A stretch of 64,000 bases of DNA from Psettodes erumei. Lineage: Eukaryota > Chordata > Actinopteri > Pleuronectiformes > Psettodidae. Location of the stretch: contig JAFBJZ010000672.1 in the NCBI GenBank assembly GCA_016785225.1, positions 86,001-150,000 on the forward strand. The letters run 5' to 3'. Position numbers and translations under genes: made by a program. Shown here in pieces: positions 53,591 to 64,000 of this stretch (positions within the stretch are counted from its first letter, which is position 1; each line of letters begins with the position of its first letter). Below the pieces are notes generated by a model. That model was not told where the DNA came from, did not search any database, and was given only the letters and a program-made list of their open reading frames with translations.

Positions 53591-54455
53591 GGGAGCGTCC
53601 ACCCTGAGAGAGGTCAGACCTCGCTTCTGAGAGCGCCGTGCGCACACACACACCCCAGGTACTGTGACACCGCCTTTATGAGCGTCCGCCCGCTCGACAC
53701 AAACCCGCCGGATTAGTGTCCGGCCCCCGGCGTCCCCGGGAGCGGAGCCCGGGGGGGGGGCTGATTGCGTCGTCATCTGCATCACAAAGGGAAGCTGTTT
53801 CCACCTGAACCGCTGCCTCTGTGCCGCGCCGCACATCACATCTATCAGCGACTCTGCCTTTTGTTGTTTGTTTTTTTTTGTCCCCACCCCCCCCCACCCC
53901 CCCCCCCACCCTCTCTCTGCCCGTCCACCATATCAGCAGCCCCCCCCCCTTAGTAGAAACCGCCTCCCTTGTCTGCAGCACCACTGACCAGTCTCTGCTT
54001 TTGCCGGCAGTTATGTGCTCAGTGCAGTGTGTGCACCCCCCCCCCCCGGCTGTGGTTGGTGTGCTGCATCTCCGATCAGACAGAAAGCCCCCCCCCCCCC
54101 ACCCCCGTCAGACCCTAACAGGTCTGCCCCCCACAGCTGAGGTGATGCCAGTAAGCAGGCGCGTTTCATCTGATTAGCGTCAGCCGGGCGGTTCTGGTCC
54201 GACGTGACTGATGACTGTTGTCTTGTGCGGGCGACCCGGTCGGTTCCTGCAGCCAGAACACACAGCGATCATACGCTTTTTTTTTTTTAGGGGGGGGGGC
54301 AGGAGACAAAGATGTTTGACTGTATCATCGCACAATAAGTGAAGCTTCACTTTCTGTTTCCCGCTCAAGACGCTTTATGAATAAATTCAATAAATTAAAC
54401 AGGGTATGACATTTAAAAAGCGGTGGGGGGTGGGGGGCAGTGAGTCTCCGTGTCC

Positions 54456-54456
<1 letters not shown>

Positions 54457-54515
<59 letters not shown>

Positions 54516-54656
54516 TTGCATGAGCTCAGAGAAAAGGGGAATTAACACGAGGCAATTAAAGGATGTGGCCTTTGGCTGTGTGAGCTCATTTTGTGTTTTC
54601 ACACATTCATTTAGAAATCGATCGGCTGCAGGTGTGTGTGTGTGTGTGTGTGTGTG
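54457..54656. repeat. Two (GT)n arrays, 54457-54514 and 54632-54656
   Basis: Pure GT arrays about 120 bp apart, both ending in or next to G-rich sequence. Confidence 0.97.
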
Positions 54657-55119
54657 GTGGGGGGTATACAATACATTTCAACATACATTCATAGTGATGG
54701 TTCAGGGGGTCATCACTGCAGCAGCACATTTAATCACCTGTGGTCCGCTTACCTCCGGGCCACGGTGGCTAATCGTCAACAGCGGGGGGCACTTCCTGAC
54801 ACGCGTGGCGTGTCCTTAACGGGATCCTTCACGTGTAACTTACCCTGCGTGTTCTGCACAGAGCCGCCGTGAAACCGAACGTCAGGCCCATTTACAGAGT
54901 CGTTTTTTTGTTTTGTTTTAAAGTTGTTGTTTTTTTTAATGCAGTCGCCGAAAGGCGTGTTTGTCTCCACAGAGGGTTTATAGCTGGCGTGGAGGAGCGG
55001 GCGCGCTCAGACGGGCGGCCCCGTGTTGAAGTTGAATGTCGGACCGGTCCGCGCCTGAGAACGCACTTTAAGAGGAAACTTTATTAGAGCGCGCTGACGT
55101 TACGACTTTTTAAAGGCTA

Positions 55120-55410
55120 ATATCCACTCAGTTGCCAGTTTATTGGGTACACGCAGATAAAACTAATCCTGTCTAATGCAGCCCCCCCCCCCAACCCCCC
55201 CAGACCTGCTGATCATTTTGGTTGATTAGTTTGTGGTGCTGAGGAACGACGTTACAGGTGTGTTGCTGCTGCTAATTGGCTGGACGAATTAATGGGAACA
55301 CCTGTCTGAACGACACAGTCGTGAGATCTCCTCGCGTGTTACCAGAAGACTGAATCATTTCCTGTCAACGATCAATAAAGTATCTGTCCATCCGTCTGTT
55401 TATCGATCCG
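55120..55410 (+). mobile_element. Diverged fish interspersed repeat (TTTATTAGGTACAC family)
   Basis: The segment starts CTCAGTTGCCAGTTTATT followed by GGGTACAC, ATAAAACTAATCCTGTCTAA and TGCAG. This closely matches, from memory, a repeat end very common in teleost genomes (TTTATTAGGTACAC...AAACTAATGCAGTCTAA). It ends near AATAAAGTATCTGTCCATC, typical of non-LTR element tails. A poly(C) run at 55181-55200 has expanded inside it. The element class was not verified and the boundaries are approximate. Confidence 0.55.
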
Positions 55411-56951
55411 GCCTGAGATACGACAGTGAAACCCAAGTTAGCTCACGATCATCGGTTTGATACCGTACCTGCAGCGAGGAGGTTGTGTGTTTGTCTTTGT
55501 TGGTTTGTTTGTTGCTCAGCCTGCCAGCAGGATTGACCCGGGCCGGGTTTAGGATTTATATAATTTCAAACGGAGCCATAATTTTAATTGACGAACGGCC
55601 AGGACTGAGCTTTTTTATTTATTTACCCCCTCCCCGTCCCTCTGACCTCATACCACTCTCATCAGTCTACCTCGGCTCGCGGCTCCAAAATCAATAAGCC
55701 AGACTCAGCAAAGATCAGACCCTGACGACGGTGTTTATGGAGCCCGATTAATTGACGCTTCGTACGAAACGCGAAGCCGGTGATGAATGTGCAGTTCGTG
55801 CGTAATCACGGGGGCCGAGAGCGGATCCGGCGCGTGCCACGTTTTTCGAGCGAACGATCCGTTGTTATTTTCTAATTTCAAGCCTGTTAAAGATTTCCAG
55901 CGGGAAGCGGTATCTTTTAAAACACATGCCCGCGGCCGCCGAGCTGCCAGAGAGAGGCCGATACACGTCCCCCGGGGTCGATAAAACCACGTCTGGAATC
56001 GCGATCCGGCCGCGAGCTAACGTGGCGTACGGAACGGGAGCCAGGTACGGACGGAGACGGTGAAAGCGATGACTGTTTTTCCACGCTTTTCCGTGCCGTT
56101 CTGGCCTTCCCTTTTGGGTCGGGATCACAACGGATCATCGGGGGGGCGCGGCTGGAAAATCCATAGAGGATCTCCGGAGACCCGCCGCGCCTGCGATATC
56201 AATGCGCGGATCCAGCCGAGACCATTAAAGCGAACGAATGTCACACGATAGGGTTAAACGCGTAGAATATTATTATTCATACGCTCCAAATAGGTTTTTC
56301 ATCTGCGGGTAATACGGGCAGGCGTGGACGTCGATAAAGGCGCCGCGCGATCGAGCGTCAGCTATTTTTAGCCCGAAGCCAGAGAGACGGTTAAATACGG
56401 GAGATTTATTTGACCAGTGTCTGATCGTGCTTTATTTAGTTAGAAGAAGAAGAAGCTAACTGACTTTGGACCGCACGTCAACTATTAGTCGCATGCAAGG
56501 CGAGAAAATTCTGCTTCTGATTTTCTCCTTATTAATAATGGTGCGGTTGTCTCCATTAATCAATCGGCGTTTGTGTAACCTGTCAGAAAATAGAAGAAGA
56601 AAAAAAAAAAGAGGATTATCATTCCAAGGATGTTTGACAGGTTTGAGAAGCGGGAGTGAAAAATGATTTGAAGGAATAATTTGATTTTTTTTGTCTCGTC
56701 TCATCACTTCAATCGCTGATGTGAAAACTAATGTTTTGGAAATCTACTCAAACATTCGTCAACAACCGTCGGTTCAACAGATTCACAACCAGGTTGCACG
56801 TTTGGTTTGACAGTTGTGTAGCGGTCAGGCAGACGCACAACATGCCCGGGGGGGGGGGGGTCTACTGCTGTCGGGAAGCCGGCCCGCTGGACTGATGGAA
56901 GAAACCTGTTCGGGATTAGTCGTCCTCATGTGTGCGACGCTCTCTGGCCTG

Positions 56952-56953
<2 letters not shown>

Positions 56954-56991
<38 letters not shown>

Positions 56992-57002
56992 TGTGTGTGT
57001 GT
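56954..57002. repeat. (GT)n microsatellite
   Basis: GT array with one TCTG interruption, continuing into a G-rich tract at 57003-57010. Confidence 0.97.
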
Positions 57003-58230
57003 GGGGAGGGGTTGTTGCACGCCTCTCTGGACCTGCCGTGGTGCTGAGTGATGGAGGAGGCAGAGGCCGGACACACAACCCCTCACAGAACCACACACAC
57101 ACTCGGTTTGCTGCCAGTTAATAGAGAATACACAATCGGATCATTTAAGTCTCTCGGGGCCCGGGGGATCCAGCGAGCGGTTCTGACCCCGCACAAAGTT
57201 TTTGGGTCATCACGAGTGATTTAAAAAAAAAAAAAAAAAAATCTATGCAAAAGCTGCGTCTCCTGCAGTGATTCTTATGTTTCTGAGAAAACAAACTGAG
57301 GCCCACGATCGCGCTCTGTGGTGCTCCGTGTTCTGTCGGCCTGATTCACATGCAGCGCTTCAGACGCTTTTTTTTTTTTTGGGAATCAACGTGGAAAAAA
57401 GCGGAGGCCCGAAGCCGGATTAGTTAGGAGGAGGTGCAAACAGGAGGTCTGAGCTGAGGTCCTGTCGTCGCAGAAAAAGTCGTTTTTTTGCTTTTTGTGT
57501 CGTTTGTGGCAGGTGTTCAGAAGTTTCTCTTCAACCACAGCTTTTTTTTTTTCTCGTTTGTGTGATCAGATGATTTCTGCTCGCTAAGCCGGCGACACAA
57601 ACGTTGTACGATGAGCGTTTCGAGAGGGTTCGGAGCTGAAAAACGAACTTTCCGTTGGCGGAGTTGAAAATGTCAACGACGCACCTCGCCCGTTAGCGGC
57701 GCAATCAGGTGGCGTCGGGATTGCAGGCCGCGCAGGTGCGAACCCCGACAAGCAATTTTTTTTCTCCACATGAGCGTGAAGAGCATTTTTTTTTTTTTTT
57801 TGGTCACGCTGTCAAACATTACGATGCGACGCACCTGTAGCACCCCCCCATTGTGGCTTGTGATAGGTAGCCAGGGCGGGGGGGCTCCCCCCTCTTACCG
57901 CCTGATTTCAAAAACACCACATTTTCCGCCATCTTTCCCTCCTTTGTCCCCCGCTCTCTCTTTTTTTTATTTATTTATTTATTTTTTTTCTCTTTTGTCC
58001 TCCGACCACCCGCCACCTGTCACCCCCCCCCCCCTCGCTCGCTAATGCGAAACATCCTCAGCGCCCGCAGAGAAAGGCGGCGTTTTGTAGAAACACATTA
58101 CCTGTCACTCCCCGTCTCCGGATCAGGACTTCAGCGCTGCCAAGTGATTTGCGGGCTTTTTCGCGGGTTGTCAGGAGAGACGTGATTGCGCCTGTGGCTG
58201 TAAAGAAGCATATGGGGCGTGTGGCGCCAG

Positions 58231-58250
58231 ATGTGTGTGTGTGTGTGTGT
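58231..58250. repeat. Short (GT)n followed by poly(T)
   Basis: Ten GT units directly followed by a T run. Confidence 0.9.
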
Positions 58251-58817
58251 TTTTTTTTTCTTCTTCTCTCACTTCGGCGCAGAGGAAGTCTGTTTGGCGG
58301 GCGAGCGAACGAGGTGAGAGGCGGCAGGTCTAATTGAGGCGGTTAATGGGCTGTCTGAACGAATCGTTTCTGCCCGGGCGCCACGCCGGGGAAGCTCCTT
58401 CTCGCCGCCGTTTAGGGATGTGGCGGCACGGCGTAGACGTTTACAGATGATCCTCTTCTCCTTCTTCTTCTTTTCCGTCCAGGCAAATGTCGGCTGACGT
58501 TCCGAAACGTGTTAATTCCGCTTGCTGCTTATATTTAAAAAGTCGTAATCTCCTGCGTTTGCACTGAGAAGTGCTAAAGACGAACGACTTGAGCGGAGTT
58601 ATTTTTTAAATTTTTTTTTTTTGCTGTTTTCCCAGCCGTCGTTGGCCTCGGCCCCGGGCCCCGGACCACATCCCTCCGCTCCCCTCCCCGCCGCCTGGCT
58701 TCGGTCCCAGCGCCGCCTCCCCCTCCTCCTCCCTCTGCAGCGGCCGCAGCCCAGATTCCCACTAAAAACATACTGGACGCGAAGGCTTTATGCATCACGC
58801 AGCAGTTCGGTGGCTCG

Positions 58818-59215
58818 GGTGGGGTGGGGTGGGGGTGGGGTGGGGTGGAGGGGTTTGTTTTGCTCAAGGGCATCCCGACGGAGGCAGGAGAGCAAAGCAC
58901 TCCCTGTTCCTCTAACCCGACCCATCCTTCTCCCACTCACTTGTTTGAATGTGGGAGCGAGAGGCCGGGGAGCTGTGGAGTGGAGTGGAGGGGTGGTGGT
59001 GGTGGTGGTGGTGGGTGGAGGTACTCGGCATCGCTGACAGTGAATTACTCCTTCGGGATGTTCTCTGGAGAAGGTGCAAGGTTGTGTCAGAAGCAAAGTG
59101 CGGTTTTAGCGAACAGACAGACATTCGCATTGCATGTTTCCCTGCAACTGCGGTCGAGAGGGGTGGAGGGGTGGAGGGAGTGGAGGGGTGGGGGAGGGGG
59201 TGGGAACTGGGGAAT
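58818..59215 (+). other. Cluster of G-quadruplex-prone tracts
   Basis: Three runs of closely spaced GGG/GGGG blocks on the plus strand: 58818-58853, 58976-59020 (including a (GGT)n) and 59160-59206. Each meets the usual four-G-run, short-loop pattern or comes close. They lie in the presumed ephb2 first intron and would also be present in its pre-mRNA. Confidence 0.7.
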
Positions 59216-59395
59216 TTGCTCCGTGGAAATCGTGGCTGATGGTGCAACAAGTGGACTTGGTTAAAAAAAACAAACCCAGAGGAGACAAATTGCTGTCGGA
59301 ACTGATTAAAGACTTTAAGTGGCGGGAGAGAAGTTAATTTACACAGTGGATCCGAACGACAAACCGCAGTTACATGTGCAGACACAAGCTGTGTG

Positions 59396-59399
<4 letters not shown>

Positions 59400-59458
<59 letters not shown>

Positions 59459-60367
59459 CGTCACAGCCACACTGTAAAAGTCACGTCCAGAAACGTGTCC
59501 GTCCAGCAGGTCGTTAATCAGGTTTTGCATTCAGCCGCAATCACACAGCTGCAATTAAAAACAAAAAAAACAAAAACGCCGCGGCGAGACGGCGTCTCAG
59601 CGCCCGGCGAGCTCGGCGCTAACAGGCCGCTCTTTCTCTCCGGCGGCGGCGCTGCTTTCACTTCCAGCAACGATCACGGACAGCCGGTCTTTGTGCGTCC
59701 TCTTAAAAACTATAGCTGTAGTATAGTGTACTAGTATATAGTATAGCTGCACTCGACGGTCGAGATCATTGTGCGTTTGTCGGCCGTCACCTCGGAGGAG
59801 GTGGAGTTTCTTCCATTCGTTGAATTCAACCTACATCACCCCCCCCACCCCGTTTACTCCACCCTCCTGACCTGTATTTAACTAAATTACACATTCGTCA
59901 GGTTGAGAGGGTGAGAAACAGGATGTTGTTTTTTTTTTTTTTTTTCTTTTCCACGCTCGTCGTCAGGCTAGTCCACACGGTGCAGAGGAATTAACAGGAA
60001 TGTCGTAATCTGGCGAAGACGGAAGTTCTGGTCGTAATTTTAAGGATTTTTAGTCGAGTCAGCAACTTCTTCTTCTTCTTGTTTTGACGTAAAGCGGCGC
60101 ATGTGCGATCGTGTTTCCAGATTTGGTCTCGGCGTAGTTCAGCACAGCCTCTCTCTCTCTCTCTCTTTAAATATAATCCTGTCAGCGAGGCGGCGGCGGC
60201 GGCGTTTACACGGCCGAGTGAGATTCGCAAGGCAATCTGCACGTGGGATCGCTCGCTCGTGCGAGCGGCGTACGCTCCGCCGGCTGGAGAACCGGGCCGA
60301 GCGAGTCAACCTGCCGTGACACGCTCCCCGTCCTCCTCCTGCAACAATCGGGACAACGAGGGGTTAA

Positions 60368-60409
<42 letters not shown>
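59400..60409. repeat. (AC)n arrays at 59400-59457 and 60370-60409
   Basis: Two pure AC arrays. A short (CT)n also lies at about 60151-60166. Confidence 0.97.
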
Positions 60410-60412
<3 letters not shown>

Positions 60413-62494
60413 GATCATCAGTGAGGCATGAGTCATTAGTTCCTCTCAGCGTCCCGCCCACCAGACTCCGGGCAGATTGCGTTCGCTCCACGACGGTCCG
60501 GGAATCAAAATAATAATCGCGTGTTTTCATTGGACGGCGAGACGCTTCCCTGCCGAGCACCGAAGCGGCGGGAATGAGTCCGCGCCGCACCTCACGTGTA
60601 CGCGACCGAGGGTTCGATACGAGAACCGCGCCGATGACAAAAAATCTCAGAGGACGCAGAAGGCGGCGGGTAATTTTCTGTCGTTATGCGCGCGCGCTTC
60701 CTGTTAACGGCGGCGGCCGTCAGGAGATGATGAGGCGGACGCGGGTGTGCATGCATCGCACTCATCACACGTGGTCGCGATCGGCACGCCGCCTCCTCCC
60801 CCGCCGCAATTAGGTGGGAGACGTAAGCAGATTATCTGCACGCATTACACGGCCGAGCAGGTTTCAGTGGGGGGGCAGATTAACGGTGGCCTCGCATCGT
60901 CTTTGGAACGGCGAGGAAAACTTAGAGCGCCGCGTTTACGGTTCTCCGAAGGAAATCCACAGATTAGCGTGCGGAGATTTAATCTGCAGGTCGGTTCAGG
61001 AGGCGATAGGGGAGCGCGATGATCGACGAGCCGTTAACGCGGCTCGTCAGCTGTTCGGCGAACTGGCGGAGAAACTGGGCGGGGACTCGGATCACGTGAG
61101 GCAAACGTCTCATCACGCAACCAATAGGATCGCTTCACACGGGTAAAATCAGAAGCGGGCGGCGGCGGCGGCGCCCCGCAATACGCCGGCTATAAATAGC
61201 CTCAGCGGTCCGCCCAGGAACGCCGCAAAAAAAAAAAAAACAACCTTCTGATGACACGCCCCCAACCAGGACGATCCCACCGCGGCCGCCGCGCGCTGTT
61301 TTCCCAAGGTTTCTGCAACGTGTGACCCTCAGGTGCCGTTCAACACGTTTAGTCCAATATTGACTTCATCTAAAATGAACATTAGTTGAGTAGCTCGCTG
61401 TTCCTGAACGCCCCCCCCCCCCTGTTTTTACACGCCGCGCGGCGTAATAGCCGGTGTCCACAGAATGAAAGCATTTAACTCCAATCACTGGGATTTACGG
61501 CTGCTTTAAAAGGCAAAGGTGTCTTCTCTCTCTTCAAAGTGCTGTTTTGGCCGCCGTCCAGCGCCGGCCGGTCCAACAGCGCCGCGTGATGAATTGTTAT
61601 TATCTTGGCTTCGCCCGCTCGGGATTCACGCCGGCGTGTTCGAGAGGGTCGGCAGCGGCGGAGGAGGAGGAGGATTTAAGTTTTGAAAGTTTTTTTACCT
61701 GCCAAATGTGCGGCCGGCGCGAAACCGGACGAACAAAAAAACCGAACGGACGCGGCGGGAGATTTATGGAGCCGCTCCAGATTCATCATGTTCTCCGAGC
61801 TTTTTTTTTTCTCCTACTGAGGAGCAAACACAGGCAGAATAAATTGGGAGCATGTGTCAAGGAGCGAGCGCCGCCCGGGTTAACAACAATCCTCTCCGCT
61901 CCTCTTCTTCTTCTTCCTCGTCGTTGGCGGCGGCGGGTGGGGGGGAGGGGAACGTTGAACTTCAGCTCGCCGTTTTTTTAGTTGCTGACTTTGGCACCGG
62001 ACGGTCCATATCAGATATTCAGACGTCTCCACTCCGAGCGACCTTTGACCCCGCCGCTCCTCCTCGTCACGGCCGGCGGGGAGGCGGGACGTCGTTCCGC
62101 CTCCCGCCGGCCGGATATGAGATTTCATTATCTGATAAGGAAATATTCCCCCCGCAAATGTGTTTACTGCGCTCGGGAAGCGAAAAAGAGAGCGTTTGCG
62201 CGTACGTAACCTGCGCTTTCTTTTTTTTTTTTTTTTATTTTTTTCCTGCCGCTTTTTGGAGATGACAGGAAGTGACGCGCCGCATGTGGGAGGGGCTCGG
62301 CGTGAAGAGCTGAAGAAGGTGGAGAGGAGCGCTCACTGGGAGTCAATCAGTCAGGAATATAAAGGAAGTTTAATGGACGCCGGACGTGATCGCAGCTGTG
62401 AAACCTCAGTTTTAGATTTTATCGGGCAGTAAAACGGCAGTTAGTGAGAGCTCCTTATCTTTTGGAGGATTGATTTTTATAAAGGGGGGGGGGG
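60410..62494. other. GC-rich intronic sequence without recognised exons
   Basis: Several GATA-type motifs are visible (for example 60826-60837 and 62129-62140), with GC-rich complex sequence at 60480-61200. No exon with recognised motif. Confidence 0.4.

Positions 62495-62531
<37 letters not shown>
62495..62531. repeat. (GT)n flanked by poly(G)
   Basis: GT array bounded by G runs on both sides (about 62484-62494 and 62532-62538). Confidence 0.95.
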
Positions 62532-62533
<2 letters not shown>

Positions 62534-63334
62534 GGGGGTCTGCCGCTGTCTATAGACGGAGCTCGGGAGCTCATTTGCCTAATCTTGGGAACTAGAGTGG
62601 AAGCTGCGTATAATGAGGACTAAGGCTTGTCTGGGATGGCGATGCGGGGTCGGGGGGCCGCTGGGGGGGGGCTGTTTTTTTTTTTTTTTTGTGTGGGGGG
62701 GTTGCAGCCTGAAAGACACGAAGGTATTAATCGGACAAAAGGGCAACCGAGAAGTTTATGCAGAGGGAGGACGCCTGTGGAATGGTCAAGCATTTTTTTT
62801 CTTCTTCTCTTCTTCTTTTCTTTTGCGTTTCGTCTTTTGTGCGAGTGCAAATCAGGAGGACGGAGCGCAGCGGTGGTTTCCTCTCCGGGGGTGTGTGGGG
62901 GGGGGACTGGTCGGAGGAGCGGTGACGTAGCGGGCGGAGCGATGTGCGGATCGCCGTGAAGGATGAGTCCTTCAGAGCGCGTTTCCGCTTCATTGTGCCC
63001 GAATAAGAAAAGAAAAGAAAGAAGAAACAGTTCAAACTGCCGCAGTGAGAGAAAGCTGCAGACTCTCACAAGTTACAGCAAACGGCTTCGGAATTCAGGG
63101 AAGATGAATGGGGGGGGGAAGACGTAATTCCCATGATGCTTTGATGCGTGGAGAAATTCCTGGTTTTGTTCCGTGGTCAGTTTCCTCTGATGGTTTGTTC
63201 ACGCTCAGGCAAAAAAAAAAAAAAAGGCAGAACGCGAGTTACATATTGCACCAGTTTTCATCGTCGCTCTGATGTTGTCAAGATGTTTGTGCAGCGCCGC
63301 ACGCAAACGATGGTGTGCGACGTGTGCCGGTGTA

Positions 63335-63337
<3 letters not shown>

Positions 63338-63369
<32 letters not shown>

Positions 63370-63471
63370 CGGGGGTCCCGAGGCACCGTCCACGCCAAGA
63401 CCAACGCCAACCTAATGTTGTAATGATACGGGCATTATCCAGTGTAATGTTGCAGTAAATTAATTACACAG

Positions 63472-63511
<40 letters not shown>
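63338..63511. repeat. (CA)n arrays at 63338-63367 and 63475-63511
   Basis: Two pure CA arrays about 110 bp apart. The remainder to 64000 shows no exon. Confidence 0.97.
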
Positions 63512-63512
<1 letters not shown>

Positions 63513-64000
63513 CAGGGCCTTGACCACATTTGCACTTTCGCTGGAACAGGCTGGGTGTCGCTGATGATGTCACCGGACGTTTAAAATCCCATCACAGCTT
63601 CGACCAGCCCAAAATGAAAGATTCACGGCGGCCGACCATGTGACCTTGGCGAGGGGGGGAGGGGGCGGGGGCATCCTGATCAAATATTCACTGTGGCGTT
63701 CGTTTTGCATAAAACGCCAAAGGTGCGAATGCATTAGGGCGCGGCGTCCCGTTCGCTAAGGTCGAAGTGGCCTCCAACTTGCGTGAGAGCGAACTCGCCC
63801 TCATAAATAACGATTAGCGGCGGGCGGGCGCGACTTTCGCTGTAATTGGTCCTAAACGACGCCCGCTGTCTGAGCACGACGTCGGAAATCTGATTAAAGC
63901 TCCGGGCCGGAAGCTCCTTCTAATTGGTGCACACGTACTCGCCGTCAGTTGGCGTACTGGCGAGAGAATTCCCACCTGGATTTACGTTGGCTCCTCCTCC

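Larger units (their letters stand above)
46695..54456 (+). other. Probable first intron of ephb2, proximal part
   Basis: No exon seen. Simple repeats: (GT)n 47038-47058 and 47354-47394, (ACATT)6 at 48081-48110, poly(T) at 47608-47631, C-rich tracts at 50215-50245 and 53880-53912, and (AGG)n at 53551-53590. ORFs up to about 149 codons lack motifs. Confidence 0.45.

Overview
This is a vertebrate nuclear genome window, almost certainly a ray-finned (teleost, probably percomorph) fish. Evidence: intron-containing genes with GT-AG junctions, tandem guanylin-type prohormone genes, an NMUR1-type receptor, a LACTBL1-type beta-lactamase-like gene, fish interspersed repeats, and a very high density of (CA/TG)n microsatellites. 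Most long open frames here are microsatellite or antisense artefacts; coding exons were assembled from splice sites, reading phase and recognisable protein motifs.

Layout. (1) 0.2-3.3 kb: two guanylin/uroguanylin family genes head to tail on the minus strand. The right one is complete (three exons, hormone core CEICAFAACTGC). The left one runs off the left edge before its hormone exon. (2) 3.4-9.9 kb: gene-poor spacer packed with (CA)n/(GT)n arrays. (3) 9.6-12.3 kb: an NMUR1-like neuromedin U receptor on the plus strand: noncoding first exon, an intron carrying a fish MITE-like repeat, and two coding exons split in TM6. (4) 13.1-19.5 kb: a LACTBL1-like type II membrane protein of the serine beta-lactamase fold on the minus strand, converging on the receptor gene. 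A continuous 609-codon model in seven coding exons can be assembled. (5) 19.5-46 kb: long gene-poor interval with few large microsatellites between 20 and 37 kb. It holds a decayed L2/CR1-type LINE fragment (21.3 kb), a frameshifted KLHL10-like kelch pseudogene (24.9-25.9 kb), and a set of phase-compatible candidate minus-strand exons (46.1, 35.7, 31.0 kb). (6) 46.6 kb: a signal-peptide exon ending in AVE plus one phase-1 base, as EphB receptor first exons do; with LACTBL1 nearby I read it as ephb2 exon 1. (7) 46.7-64 kb: no convincing exon, so probably the start of the long first ephb2 intron, with microsatellites, G-quadruplex-prone runs and an old fish repeat.

The genes do not form a pathway. 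The guanylins are secreted guanylate cyclase C ligands of intestine and kidney; the receptor is a Gq-type neuropeptide GPCR; the LACTBL1 function is unknown; EphB2 is a receptor tyrosine kinase. The strongest new leads are the KLHL10-like relic, the candidate spliced transcript divergent from ephb2, and the altered third active-site motif of the LACTBL1-like protein.
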